Below, piece by piece: positions 1 through 9,503 of a stretch of 64,000 nt of DNA. How positions within the stretch are numbered: the stretch's first letter is position 1; the number at the start of each line of letters is the position of its first letter. The notes beneath the pieces are model-generated. The model saw only the letters and a program-made list of their open reading frames with translations, was not told the DNA's origin and searched no databases. Source of the DNA: Acidimicrobiia bacterium (GTDB lineage: Bacteria > Actinomycetota > Acidimicrobiia > Acidimicrobiales > Acidimicrobilacustridaceae); the NCBI GenBank assembly GCA_020832495.1, contig JAFIEP010000011.1, positions 1 to 64,000 on the forward strand, read 5' to 3'. A program made the position numbers and the translations under genes.

Positions 1-1498
1 GAGGCGCCGCCCGGAGGCGACGCTGACCCTTGCTCCCCTTCCAACCTCAACGTCGGCCCGCCTGCGGCCGCAATGGAGGCGCCGCCCGGAGGCGACGCTG
101 ACGACTTGCGGAACAGGGCGGGGGCCTCGTGGCCACGCAGGCCGCAATGGAGGCGCCGCCCGGAGGCGACGCTGACCCGGGGCGCCTGAGATGCCCCGCA
201 CGACTCGCATCCCGCCGCAATGGAGGCGCCGCCCGGAGGCGACGCTGACCAGGCCGTGTTGGTGGTGCCCCCGGCGCTGCGGGTGCCCGCACAGGCCGCA
301 ATGGAGGCGCCGCCCGGAGGCGACGCTGACTGACGAGGAGCCGACCATGACCGCGACCCTGCACATGCCGCAATGGAGGCGCCGCCCGGAGGCGACGCTG
401 ACGGCGGCGGTGCTCGCCGACGAGGCCGCCACATGGCATCGCCGCAATGGAGGCGCCGCCCGGAGGCGACGCTGACCTGATCGAGATGGGCCAGTCGCCT
501 TCGGGTGACGCCATGCCGCAATGGAGGCGCCGCCCGGAGGCGACGCTGACCGACCTTGTGCGTCTGATTGAAGGAGCCTGACATGGCGGCCGCAATGGAG
601 GCGCCGCCCGGAGGCGACGCTGACATCCGAGGCGGACTCACCCCCTGGCAACGACGGCACGCCGCAATGGAGGCGCCGCCCGGAGGCGACGCTGACCGCT
701 CCCGGTGGTGTGATCCATGACGAGGAGATCCTAGCCGCAATGGAGGCGCCGCCCGGAGGCGACGCTGACCCGAGACCCCCGTATCGCCGTCGCCAAGCCT
801 GCCGGGCCGCAATGGAGGCGCCGCCCGGAGGCGACGCTGACCTCGTCGTGTTCCCGCCACCCAACGCGGCCGCCAAACCGCCGCAATGGAGGCGCCGCCC
901 GGAGGCGACGCTGACCGGCCGCTCACCACACGCACGCAAGGCCGCCTCGGAGCCGCAATGGAGGCGCCGCCCGGAGGCGACGCTGACTGATTGCTGTGAC
1001 GGTGGCCCGTCATGTGCGCCAGTTGCCGCAATGGAGGCGCCGCCCGGAGGCGACGCTGACATGATGTCGGAGAAATGCTCGTCCCACCGTCCCAGCAGCC
1101 GCAATGGAGGCGCCGCCCGGAGGCGACGCTGACCATGGTCGGCTCCTCGTCAAGTCCAGCAGCCGCACAGCCGCAATGGAGGCGCCGCCCGGAGGCGACG
1201 CTGACTTCCTCGGCCGGTGGGCCAACCTCATCCACGCCCTCAGGCCGCAATGGAGGCGCCGCCCGGAGGCGACGCTGACACGCCAGCCACCGGTCGTGAT
1301 GAACCGGGCCGAACCGCCGCAATGGAGGCGCCGCCCGGAGGCGACGCTGACCGATGGCGTGGCGTAGGACGGATGAGGAGCCCGCACCGGCCGCAATGGA
1401 GGCGCCGCCCGGAGGCGACGCTGACCGGGCTGCCCGGCCGATCACCGAATCAGGATCAACACGCCGCAATGGAGGCGCCGCCCGGAGGCGACGCTGAC
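1..1498 (-). CRISPR. CRISPR array, type I-G, 20 full repeats plus one partial
   Basis: A 36-bp repeat occurs 20 times without any change I could see, starting at 67, 141, 214, 295, 367, 441, 515, 589, 661, 734, 806, 880, 952, 1025, 1098, 1170, 1244, 1316, 1390 and 1463. Its last 27 bases also sit at 1-27, so the array continues beyond the left edge. Spacers are all different and 36-39 nt, except the one at 250-294, which is 45 nt. On the minus strand the repeat starts GTCA, has 8-nt arms GCGTCGCC and GGCGGCGC around a UCCG loop (one U-G wobble), and ends CTCCATTGCGGC. That end resembles the usual ATTGNNNC 5' handle of crRNAs. On the plus strand the wobble becomes a C-A mismatch. Transcription is therefore inferred to be on the minus strand, the same as the cas genes, with the leader at higher coordinates. 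Confidence 0.97.
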
Positions 1499-1686
1499 CG
1501 CTCTCGACATTCACCTGCGCTGAGCAGGGACAACGGGAGCGATTTCGAGCGGTGCGAGGAGCACACGAGGAGACCGTCGGACAATGAAGTTGTCAAGGAT
1601 CACGAATGCTAGTGCTCGCAAGCGGTTCGAGCGCTGGCCAGGGTCGCAGTGGCCACCCCAGCACTCGAACGTTGCGCGAAACGCCG
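1499..1686 (-). promoter_or_regulatory. CRISPR leader between cas2 and the array
   Basis: These 188 bp separate the cas2 stop from the leader-proximal repeat and hold no convincing gene. Read on the minus strand they contain a TTGACA hexamer (plus-strand 1591-1596), a possible -35 element for pre-crRNA, but I see no good -10 at 16-18 bp. A small inverted repeat (ACAA/TTGT) lies beside it at about 1581-1593. Leader identity rests on position and on the inferred direction of the repeats. Confidence 0.6.
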
Positions 1687-1986
1687 CTAGAAGACCCGGG
1701 CCTGGGGCTGGCCCGGCGGAAGGGGCGATCGCTGCCCCAGGAACTCGAAGCACTCGGTCCCCCTTCCCGTCGCCTCGCCGAGGTCGATGAACACCACCGA
1801 GTCCTCACCAAGGTCCATAGCATCGCGCAGTTGCGCCTTGAGTTGGATTCTCTCGCTGTCACTGAGATCGCACAGGAAGACGGAGTACTGCAACGCCTCA
1901 CCATGGCTGACGGCGATGTTGTGCACCTCGCGCAGGCGCTTCGGCTCACGAATGTCGTAGGCCAGGACGTAGCGCCGACGGCTCAT
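1687..1986 (-). CDS. cas2: CRISPR-associated endoribonuclease Cas2
   Basis: Cas2 is the dimeric scaffold of the Cas1-Cas2 spacer integrase. The 99-residue product has the usual length and the ferredoxin-like start RRRYVLAYDIREPKR, with the conserved Asp at position 11, followed by the second-strand motif YSVFLCDLSDSER. The start codon overlaps the stop of the Cas4-Cas1 gene as ATGA, so the two are translationally coupled. It is the last gene of the cas operon, directly before the array leader. Confidence 0.95.
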   Translation of the reverse strand: MSRRRYVLAYDIREPKRLREVHNIAVSHGEALQYSVFLCDLSDSERIQLKAQLRDAMDLGEDSVVFIDLGEATGRGTECFEFLGQRSPLPPGQPQARVF

Positions 1987-3650
1987 CGTGTGGTGAACGG
2001 CACGTAGTGAGGAACTTCACCGAGCAGATGGCCACCGAGGATCCTTACCTGCACCTCGAGGACCCTGCGGTAGGAGCACTTGTAGCCGAAGGTCGGGTGG
2101 GTGACTTCGGTGTCGAGTCGACGCTCGTAGGCGCCGAGGACCTTCTTCCGTCCAGGTGAGGTGAGCGCCACTCCCCCGGCCCTGACGACGAAGTCTGACT
2201 CCCGTACCTCGCCGTTGTTGATCAGCGTGAGTGCCGTCGACTCCGCAACGAGTGGTCGGAACTCCTCGGCAAGATCCAATGCCAACGCTGGGCGACCGAA
2301 GCGCGGCCGGTGGTAGAAGCCGAGGTAGGGGTCAAGCCCCACCGCGTGCGCGGTCACCGTCAGGTCCTTGGTCAACAATCCGTACAGGTAGCCGAGTAGG
2401 CAGTTCACCGGGTCTGGTGGCGGGCGGCGTTTGCGCCCATCAAAGCTGAACGGTTCGCCGGGCAGCGTGACCTCCAGCCGGAGCATCCCGGAGAACCCCT
2501 GAAAGTAGGTGCGAGCCGCGGCGCCTTCCACGCCGAGCAGCGAGTCGATCGAGTCCACGGCCGCGGTCTTCTCGGCAAGCGCCTTGAGCTGAGCGAGAGC
2601 CTCAGTTGGCTTGGTGCGACTGTTCCGTCGCAGGAGCGTGCGGCTGTTGCGGATCTTCCCATCAACCATGCGACGGGCGATCTCCAGGCTCCCCTGATGA
2701 GCGAGCGCCACCTGCCGGCGTCGCAACTCGACGTGTTTCGACGGCAAGCCTTCCGCCATACCTGCGAACCATCCGCCGTAGCTGAACCAGCACACCGGCA
2801 CCTCTCGGGCGAACAACTCTCGCAACAGCTGGGTGCTGATCTGCACATTGCCGTAGACGCAGACCTGGGACACGTCGAGCGCACGCACCGAGCCGATCGG
2901 CTCCTTGTTCTTCGTGATCTCGATGCGCCCTTTCTTCTTCGAGAGCCATGCGCCCTGTTCGGAGACGTAGAGCGGGCGCGGGTCCTGGTTGCGTGGGATG
3001 AGGCGCCGAGGTGGGGTGGCCTGGCGGATGGCGAGGGTGTTGGTCTCGTCGGGCAGACATATGCCGACGAGCGAACACCGAGGACACTTCGGCGAGTCCA
3101 CCAGCGGCGGCGGAGAGGTCTCCCGAGCAGCGACCTGTCGTAGCTCGTCCACGACCTCGAGCGTCCGCTCCACGAGTATCTCGTCAAAGGCGACCTCGAC
3201 CCGCTCGCGCGTCTCAGCGAAGTACAGCACCCCCTTGTCGGTGGTATAGCCGTTGTCCCGCAGCAGGAGGCCGATGACGCACAGCTGCACCCGCTCGGGC
3301 TCCCACGCTCGCTCAGGGTTATCGGGCGGTCGGCCTCGCTTGTAGTCGACCGGCGTCACGACCGTCCCGTCGCCTTCCAGGAGGTCGGCCTTCGCCACGA
3401 GGCCGAGACGCTCCGACGAGAGCATCACCGACCGCGCCGATCGAAGGACGTCCTCTTCATCAGCTCGGGGAGCGCTGCCGCCAGGGCTGTCGACCACGCG
3501 GTGCACCCACCGACCCTCGACCGTGTCGGTGTTATCAGCGAACTGAGCCGTGACCCACTCGAGGTGGAAGAGCCGCGGACAGTAGGTGAACTCGTTCACC
3601 ATCCGCGCCGGAACCAGCCCCGGCAGCGTGGTGTGGCCCAGCTCGGACAT
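1983..3650 (-). CDS. cas4-cas1: Cas4-Cas1 fusion, spacer-acquisition nuclease/integrase
   Basis: The product has 555 residues. The first about 205 are a Cas4 RecB-like nuclease: Cys24 in FTYCPR, Asp89, the VDYKRG motif (Asp102, Lys104), and the cysteine cluster CPRCSLVGIC (Cys189, 192, 198) that together with Cys24 would hold the 4Fe-4S cluster. The rest is Cas1, with the metal-binding triad Glu375 (LLGVEGAAA), His447 (LGFYHRPRFG) and Asp459 (LALDLAEEFRP) all present. Cas4 trims and selects PAM-containing prespacers; Cas1 with Cas2 inserts them into the array. Cas4-Cas1 fusions are a hallmark of type I-G and related systems. It starts 9 nt after csb3 with GAGGTG upstream of the ATG, and overlaps cas2 by 4 nt. 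Confidence 0.96.
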   Translation of the reverse strand: MSELGHTTLPGLVPARMVNEFTYCPRLFHLEWVTAQFADNTDTVEGRWVHRVVDSPGGSAPRADEEDVLRSARSVMLSSERLGLVAKADLLEGDGTVVTPVDYKRGRPPDNPERAWEPERVQLCVIGLLLRDNGYTTDKGVLYFAETRERVEVAFDEILVERTLEVVDELRQVAARETSPPPLVDSPKCPRCSLVGICLPDETNTLAIRQATPPRRLIPRNQDPRPLYVSEQGAWLSKKKGRIEITKNKEPIGSVRALDVSQVCVYGNVQISTQLLRELFAREVPVCWFSYGGWFAGMAEGLPSKHVELRRRQVALAHQGSLEIARRMVDGKIRNSRTLLRRNSRTKPTEALAQLKALAEKTAAVDSIDSLLGVEGAAARTYFQGFSGMLRLEVTLPGEPFSFDGRKRRPPPDPVNCLLGYLYGLLTKDLTVTAHAVGLDPYLGFYHRPRFGRPALALDLAEEFRPLVAESTALTLINNGEVRESDFVVRAGGVALTSPGRKKVLGAYERRLDTEVTHPTFGYKCSYRRVLEVQVRILGGHLLGEVPHYVPFTTR

Positions 3651-3659
3651 CGCGGCACC

Positions 3660-4616
3660 TCACCGTTGACTGCGTCGCCGACCCGATGGGGGCAATCGAA
3701 CGGTTGACGGGCCGAAGGTCCCGTAGCCACCCTGGTCGCTTCGGCGAATCGGCGCCTCGTAGATGGCGGTCACCCCGCGGCGCCGATAGCGGGACTCGGG
3801 TTCGCTTCCTACGTCGGCGGCCAGCAACGAGCGCACGACCGCAGCGGTGAGCGGCACGTTCCAGATCGGCCAGACGAAGGCGCCGTGCTTCCACGACCCG
3901 TGACAGGCAGTCGTGGCAAGCGGGTCGTGGGAGCCCGTGTCGCACCTCGCCACAGGAAAGAACACCATCCCCAAGAACCCCATCCAGTCGGCTCCTGGCA
4001 CTCCGCGTCGCTTCTCCTTCGACGGGTTGACCCCGCGGAGGGCGTAGATCCGCTCACCACGTGGATCCCAGCCGAGCATGGGTAGCGGCGACTCGAATCG
4101 CCACGGACCTTCGAGTGCTTCGCGCACCTCGTCGACGCCGACCTCATCGGCGAGCGCTCGAACCATGACCAGGAACTTCTGTTGTCCGGCGGTGAAATGC
4201 AGGTGGCTCGGCTTGGCATCGCCCTTGCCTGCGGACGCTCCTTCAGCAAGCAATGCGCACAACATGTCTGCGTCGCGCCGGTCGCTGCGCGACGGACCCT
4301 TCACCGCTTCGCTGATGAGGGCGCTCCAGCGCCGCAGCTCGACGGGTAGCGGTTTCACGTCGTTGATCGGCTGGCCATCCGGTCCGCCGTGGAGGAGCAG
4401 CGAATCGCTCCACGACTTGCGATCTTCCTCGACGACCCCGATCACCTCGTCGATGTCGTCGAAGCCGTCGACGATCGGGAACGGCACGATGGTCTCAGCC
4501 CAACGCAGGGTGACGTCTCGATCCGGCACAACCCGTTCGGCAGCACCGAGCACACCGAGGGCGGCCAGCAGGCCGATGGGTGTGCTCCCCGTCAATGGCC
4601 GTAGCTCAACTGACAT
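3660..4616 (-). CDS. csb3: Csb3-like subunit (Cas8u2) of type I-G Cascade
   Basis: The 318-residue protein lies between cas3 and cas4-cas1, the place of Csb3 in the Bifidobacterium animalis type I-G locus. It starts VELRPLTGSTPIGLLAALGVLGA, a Leu/Gly-rich opening seen in small Cas8-like and Csb3 proteins, and contains the aromatic-rich segment ADWMGFLGMVFFPVARCD. I see no catalytic motif; a structural or PAM-recognition role in Cascade is inferred. It is much shorter than Csx17, the roughly 700-residue Cas8 of other I-G loci. A strong GGAGG lies 6 nt before the ATG, and the gene overlaps the end of cas3 by 11 nt. The family name rests mainly on position, length and partners. Confidence 0.72.
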   Translation of the reverse strand: MSVELRPLTGSTPIGLLAALGVLGAAERVVPDRDVTLRWAETIVPFPIVDGFDDIDEVIGVVEEDRKSWSDSLLLHGGPDGQPINDVKPLPVELRRWSALISEAVKGPSRSDRRDADMLCALLAEGASAGKGDAKPSHLHFTAGQQKFLVMVRALADEVGVDEVREALEGPWRFESPLPMLGWDPRGERIYALRGVNPSKEKRRGVPGADWMGFLGMVFFPVARCDTGSHDPLATTACHGSWKHGAFVWPIWNVPLTAAVVRSLLAADVGSEPESRYRRRGVTAIYEAPIRRSDQGGYGTFGPSTVRLPPSGRRRSQR

Positions 4617-7600
4617 GGCTCACCTCCTGCACGGATCGTCGTTCATTGTCACCGGCCTGTTCGTCGCCCGAGCGCGCGGTTCGTTGCTCGGCCTCGCTCT
4701 GGCGGTGATCGGCCAATCGCAGGATCGCTTCGAACCAGGCCAAGCGGAACCATCCGTAGCGCCGAACCAGCCGCCAGAAGCGGTCCGGCACACCACGATC
4801 CAGGCGATCGAGTCCGTGGTCGGTGCTCGCCCGAAGGTCGCTTCCCATGACGCTGATGTCGACCTCCAACGGCGATGGATCGAGGACGGGGGGAGCGAAG
4901 GGTCGACATCGACCGTGATGGCTTGCGACGAGGTGGCACACGAGATCCCAATCGTGCGCGACGGAGCGCAGATCCTCCTGTGACTCGATGAGAGCCAGGC
5001 TCATCACCTCATGCCGGGTACCGCTGGGGTAGCCCGACAGCTCTTGGGCTCGACGCCGCGCCTGGTACGCCATCGCCGGCAAGGCTGACTTCGCCAGTGG
5101 CTGGTCGGTCGCCCATCGCGGATCTCCGTTGCGCAGCATCCGTTGAAAACGCGGGTCGGCCTTGCCCAGGTCGTGCAGGCGCCCAGCGAGGGCCAGGTCC
5201 GACACCAGCTCCGGTGGCACGCCGCAGTTGGTGGCGAGGCGCTCAGCCCACTCGCCTACGCCATCCAAGTGCCGGTCGAGCGGCACCTCCACGGACGTGA
5301 ACGAACTGGTGTCCGGATCGCTGTCGGCGATGTCCGAGTCCGGCATCCGATCGACGACACGTCCCTCCTCGGACGCAAAGCGGCTCCGCTCAGACGTCGT
5401 CAACGGCTTGCTTCGTGCCAGCAGGAAGTATTCGCGCCATTGGTCGGATGAACCAGGCCCAGGCAGCCAGACAGGCTCGATGGTGAGAGTTCGGCCGGCA
5501 GCCAGCAACAGTTCCGCAGCAGTGCGACGTGCCCCATCGAACCGGTCGACATTTTCGCCGAGCCACTGTTGGACGAGGCTGGGAAGGTCCTGCGCTTCGT
5601 CTTCAGCCGGATCCGGAAGGGGGGTGAACGCCGTCGGATCGACGTCGTCCAGACCGTCGCCAGCGCTGTTGTCAGGCTGTGCTGGCCGCTCGACACTTCC
5701 CCCGTCGAGCCCCGTTGGGGTCAACCGGAGCACCACCCGCCCACGCTGCACCCGTTGAGCCTCGTCGCTGAGGTCGTCGACAGCAACGGTGCTCGACGGA
5801 TCCCAGGATCGCCGGCCGATGCCTCCGTATGCGCAGGGCACGACGAGTACATCGCCGGGTCGAACCTGCTTTGGTTCGATGACCTCTGTGCCATCGCCGT
5901 CGTAGCGCACGACGAGCCGCTCTGGCTCTCGGAACCGGTCGGGTGGCGTCTCCACCTCCGATGCACCATCGACGTCACTCACCGGCGATGCCTCTCGATT
6001 CGCCAACCATCGGCGTACCGCAGTGATCGGCAGTGCCATCGATTCGAGGGCTCCAGGCGGGGCGATCGAGAGCAGCGACCGAATCGCCTCCATTGCCCTG
6101 GCGCCGTGGGGATCGGTGTCGTCGTTCGCTACAGCGAGCAGGCGGTCCGAGAGGTCTTCCCGCCATACGACAGTCACGTCGAGTTGGTGGGCGATGATGC
6201 CGTGCAGCCAGTCGCTGATCGGGGGATCGGGGGTTGGTTTCGGTGACGTCTGCACCCAGGCATCGAGATGAGCGGGAAACAGATGCGGCGCATGTCGCGC
6301 CTCCGGCCGAAGGCTCGGATCGCTCCTCAGCCCCGGCGGCAGGGCATTCAACCCGAAGTCCGCCGAGCCGAGCTCCTGCAGCGCCATCCACGTCGTCGCG
6401 ACCGCAGAACCGTACAGGGGGTCCTCCGCTCCGCTCTCGACAGCGTCCGCAGTGGCCACGATGACGTTGCGCGACGGCACACCAGCGGCGTGCAGTCGAC
6501 CGTCTCTGTCGACGCGGCCGAACCGCTGGATCAAGGCGTCGATGCTGGCGCACTCGGTCACCAGACCGTCGAAGTCGAAGTCGGCGCCAGCCTCGATGCA
6601 CTGCGTGGCCACCACCACCAACGGAACGTCCTCGGCGGAACGCTCCCTTCCCGTGCGCACGCGATCGAGCAAATCGTCCATCAGTTCATCCCGGTCGTGA
6701 GGTCGCATACGACCGGTGATCAACATCACATCGGCCTCGACTTTGCCCTTGTGCAGAGCAGCTTCGATGGCGTCGACCGTGGCCACGGCGTGCGCCACGC
6801 GGTTGACCACGACAGCCAGGGTCGCCCCGGGTCGTTCTGCCAACATCGGAACCACGATGGAGGCGCACTCACGGCCGAACTGCGCCGCCGCTCGGGCCGC
6901 GTCAGTCGGACGCTTCTTCAGGGGCTGCAGGACCGTCGGCTTCGACGCGTTCAGTCGCCGGACGAGAACCTCATTGTGGTCAGGCTCGAGGTCACCGTCC
7001 TCGGTGGAAAGAGTGAAGCGTGCCGCCGTCTCGTTCGTGGGGGTCGCCGAGAGTTCGACGCATTCCCACCGCGGCGCCACAGGCTCCTCGGCCCAGTGCT
7101 GATAGCGGGACGACAGCGCCCGCAGTGTCTCGGCGAACGGCTGTGAGAGGTGAACCTCGTCGAGCACGAACAGGGTGTCAGAACCCAACAACCCCGCCTG
7201 TATCGGGCGCATGGACGACGAGATGCCGTAGCCCCGGAACAGCAGTCGGGAGCCCACCTGGTCCACGGTCGAGCAGATCACTGTTGGGGTGTCAGGCCGT
7301 TTCGCCCAGCTGTCGTCACGAACCGTTCCGCCGCGCAGTGCCACCACGTCGAGGGGTGCCACAGCTGCCTCCCGATCTGGGGCGTAGGTGCGCAACGCTG
7401 CGGCAACCGCGTGAGCAATGCTCCCGTGCTCTGCATCCTTGAGGCGGCGAGCGAGCAACGACGCGTGTTCATGCGCCTGGTCGACTATGACTCGACGGTC
7501 GATGACGAACGCGAGCCGTCGCGGAACCCGTCGGTCCTGGGGATCGCGATGGGCATCGAGCGCGAGAAGGAACACCGCGATGTCGATGAGAGAGGTCTTC

Positions 7601-7773
7601 CCGGCGCCGGTGGGTACGTCGACCACGGCGGGAAACACTGCATCCGAGCGTTCACCTCGGAGGAGGCGGTCAACAGCTTCCGCTGCCAGCCGTTCCTGCC
7701 AGGCAAAGGGCCGGTAGCCGTGCACCTCTTCGTAGAAGGCAGCAAAATCCCCGGAAGTCAGTGATGAGCTCAT
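4606..7773 (-). CDS. cas3: Cas3 helicase-nuclease (helicase then C-terminal HD)
   Basis: This is the effector helicase-nuclease recruited to crRNA-bound target DNA. The 1055-residue product has Walker A VPTGAGKT (about 53-60), the DEVH box at 205-208, motif III LSATP (241-245) and motif VI QRFGRVDRDG. Near the C-terminus is an HD nuclease domain with HDLGKAD (His867, Asp868) and a second metal-site motif ASHHGR at about 951-955. The HD domain after the helicase is the type I-G arrangement; most type I Cas3 proteins have HD first. The ATG at 7771-7773 is chosen because it overlaps the csb2 stop as ATGA; an open frame extends further upstream but lies inside csb2. Confidence 0.96.
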   Translation of the reverse strand: MSSSLTSGDFAAFYEEVHGYRPFAWQERLAAEAVDRLLRGERSDAVFPAVVDVPTGAGKTSLIDIAVFLLALDAHRDPQDRRVPRRLAFVIDRRVIVDQAHEHASLLARRLKDAEHGSIAHAVAAALRTYAPDREAAVAPLDVVALRGGTVRDDSWAKRPDTPTVICSTVDQVGSRLLFRGYGISSSMRPIQAGLLGSDTLFVLDEVHLSQPFAETLRALSSRYQHWAEEPVAPRWECVELSATPTNETAARFTLSTEDGDLEPDHNEVLVRRLNASKPTVLQPLKKRPTDAARAAAQFGRECASIVVPMLAERPGATLAVVVNRVAHAVATVDAIEAALHKGKVEADVMLITGRMRPHDRDELMDDLLDRVRTGRERSAEDVPLVVVATQCIEAGADFDFDGLVTECASIDALIQRFGRVDRDGRLHAAGVPSRNVIVATADAVESGAEDPLYGSAVATTWMALQELGSADFGLNALPPGLRSDPSLRPEARHAPHLFPAHLDAWVQTSPKPTPDPPISDWLHGIIAHQLDVTVVWREDLSDRLLAVANDDTDPHGARAMEAIRSLLSIAPPGALESMALPITAVRRWLANREASPVSDVDGASEVETPPDRFREPERLVVRYDGDGTEVIEPKQVRPGDVLVVPCAYGGIGRRSWDPSSTVAVDDLSDEAQRVQRGRVVLRLTPTGLDGGSVERPAQPDNSAGDGLDDVDPTAFTPLPDPAEDEAQDLPSLVQQWLGENVDRFDGARRTAAELLLAAGRTLTIEPVWLPGPGSSDQWREYFLLARSKPLTTSERSRFASEEGRVVDRMPDSDIADSDPDTSSFTSVEVPLDRHLDGVGEWAERLATNCGVPPELVSDLALAGRLHDLGKADPRFQRMLRNGDPRWATDQPLAKSALPAMAYQARRRAQELSGYPSGTRHEVMSLALIESQEDLRSVAHDWDLVCHLVASHHGRCRPFAPPVLDPSPLEVDISVMGSDLRASTDHGLDRLDRGVPDRFWRLVRRYGWFRLAWFEAILRLADHRQSEAEQRTARSGDEQAGDNERRSVQEVSHVS

Positions 7774-9503
7774 GCTGCGCCTCCGACTTCCTTGCTCGCG
7801 CTCGCGGTGGCGTCGGCCACCGGCAAGCACAGTCCGTACCCCAGGTAGCGGCCAGCGCCCAACAGAACCGGTCCTGCCACGGGCTCGCTGAACTCGAGCT
7901 GCACGTGCACCGTGCTGCGAGGGAGGCGCCGTCCTGGCGATCGGTAGATCGGGAATCCCGCCACCGAAGGCACGGCCGTCACAGGGCCGGCCTTGGCCAA
8001 CACGACATCGGGGACCGGCAGCCCGATGTGCCCACATGCCCGTTGCACCGTGGCAGTGGCCTGCGCTTCTGCTGTCTCGTGCCGCTCGCGATCAGCACTC
8101 CACAACCCACGGGCCACGCGATCGAGTGCCAGGGGGGTCACCGATGCCCATCGGCGCGAACTTCGACACCACCTCGCCGATTGCAGCGCTGCTGGCGCGG
8201 TCAACGGATCGGCCGGGTCGAGATGGACCACCCCGGCACGTCCGAGCTGCACGTCGAGTGATCCGCTACGAGACCGCTCACGCCAACGTTCAAGGGCGAC
8301 GTCGAGCGCCCATCGGTCAGCCTCGGTTGCGTCGCCAGGAAGCACCAGCGCGACGCCACGGATACGACCGTCCGCGTGCTGGCTCCCGACGAACGGAAGC
8401 GGCACCACGGCCAGATGTGCCCTTTCCGACGGACCCGTCGGCTCCCCCGGCTGGGCGGACGGACGATGCCCTGACAGCACCTCTGGCAGTGGGTCGTCGG
8501 CATGGCTGAGGATCGCCGCTCGCACTGCGACGGTCAGATCCAGCGCCCGCCGGAGGGGAAGGAGGCGGGGCCCCGCACCCGACGACCCGCCTACTACGCG
8601 GAGGACTTGCCAGTCGGATCCGAGGAGTGGTGCGGCGATGTCCGCGTGGTGCTCAGCATCCTCGTAGCGGGCCATCACCTGCGGCAACACCCTGGGCTCG
8701 TTGCCCTGATGCGTGAGGTAGGCCCGTTCCAGCTCGTCAAGGAGGCCCGCCGCCGTCACCCGGACCAACTGGCTGCCCGTCGACGATGGCACCAAGGTGG
8801 GGCGCTCATCCGTCTCATCGACGACGCAGCAGCTCACCATGGACGACGAGTGACCCAGTCGAGAGATTCGGGAGAGAAGTCCGTCGAGCACCGAAACCTG
8901 GTCTTCGGTTGGCTGGGCGTCGGGCCAGCGGTACTGCACAACCGGGTCATGGGGGATGACAACGGGAAAAACTCGAGCCTGCTTACCTCGCTCCTCGGGT
9001 AGGAGCTGCACCCCGTCGGCCACGCTCGACGCCGATTCGTTCGCCTTGGCGAGCGAGGCTCGGGCAGAGTCGCCCGCAGCCTTCTTGCAGAGCTTGTCGA
9101 GTTGCTTTCGCAACTTCGTTGCTTGCTTGGCTGCAGCCTTGTCCTCTGGGTCCGCGCCGAGGCTCGCCATGACCTCGTCGAGCGCCTCGGTGGCCACCGT
9201 GATCTTTGTGTAGAGGTCGGCAAGGTCACGCACGACCACCGACCCAGCCTCGTTATTGGGGACGAAGTAGGTGACCGCAGCTCTATCGGTTGCACCGCTC
9301 ACCACGATCTCGGGCGCCGGTAGCGCCTCGAACCACTCGAGCACCTCCCGCTCGACCAGGTCGGGCGCATCGGCGTCGGCCCAGGTCGCCACCATCGCCG
9401 AGAACAGTCGGGCAGGGTGCGGCGGCCACTCAGGCTTGGTGCGATCGTTGAATCGGGTTGCCGCGTAGCGTTCGGCCAGCAACTCGATGCGGATGCCGAG
9501 CAT
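7770..9503 (-). CDS. csb2: Csb2, fused Cas5-Cas6-like Cascade subunit
   Basis: The 577-residue protein starts MLGIRIELLAERYAATRF followed by WPPHPARLFSAMVATW, typical of the GSU0054/Csb2 family of type I-G. In this family the N-terminal part is Cas5-like, and the C-terminal part is Cas6-like and processes pre-crRNA. Near the end the protein has a Gly-rich stretch, LLGAGRYLGYGLCLPV, resembling the Gly-rich loop of Cas6 RAMP domains. The start codon shares a base with the csb1 stop (TAATG), and the stop overlaps the cas3 start (ATGA). Family assignment is firm from context and N-terminus; the exact domain boundary is not visible to me. Confidence 0.9.
   Translation of the reverse strand: MLGIRIELLAERYAATRFNDRTKPEWPPHPARLFSAMVATWADADAPDLVEREVLEWFEALPAPEIVVSGATDRAAVTYFVPNNEAGSVVVRDLADLYTKITVATEALDEVMASLGADPEDKAAAKQATKLRKQLDKLCKKAAGDSARASLAKANESASSVADGVQLLPEERGKQARVFPVVIPHDPVVQYRWPDAQPTEDQVSVLDGLLSRISRLGHSSSMVSCCVVDETDERPTLVPSSTGSQLVRVTAAGLLDELERAYLTHQGNEPRVLPQVMARYEDAEHHADIAAPLLGSDWQVLRVVGGSSGAGPRLLPLRRALDLTVAVRAAILSHADDPLPEVLSGHRPSAQPGEPTGPSERAHLAVVPLPFVGSQHADGRIRGVALVLPGDATEADRWALDVALERWRERSRSGSLDVQLGRAGVVHLDPADPLTAPAALQSARWCRSSRRWASVTPLALDRVARGLWSADRERHETAEAQATATVQRACGHIGLPVPDVVLAKAGPVTAVPSVAGFPIYRSPGRRLPRSTVHVQLEFSEPVAGPVLLGAGRYLGYGLCLPVADATASASKEVGGAA

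Noticed and set aside
47-1612. Several long open frames on both strands across the array
   Set aside because: They are read through identical CRISPR repeats, giving repeated peptides, and have no start signals.
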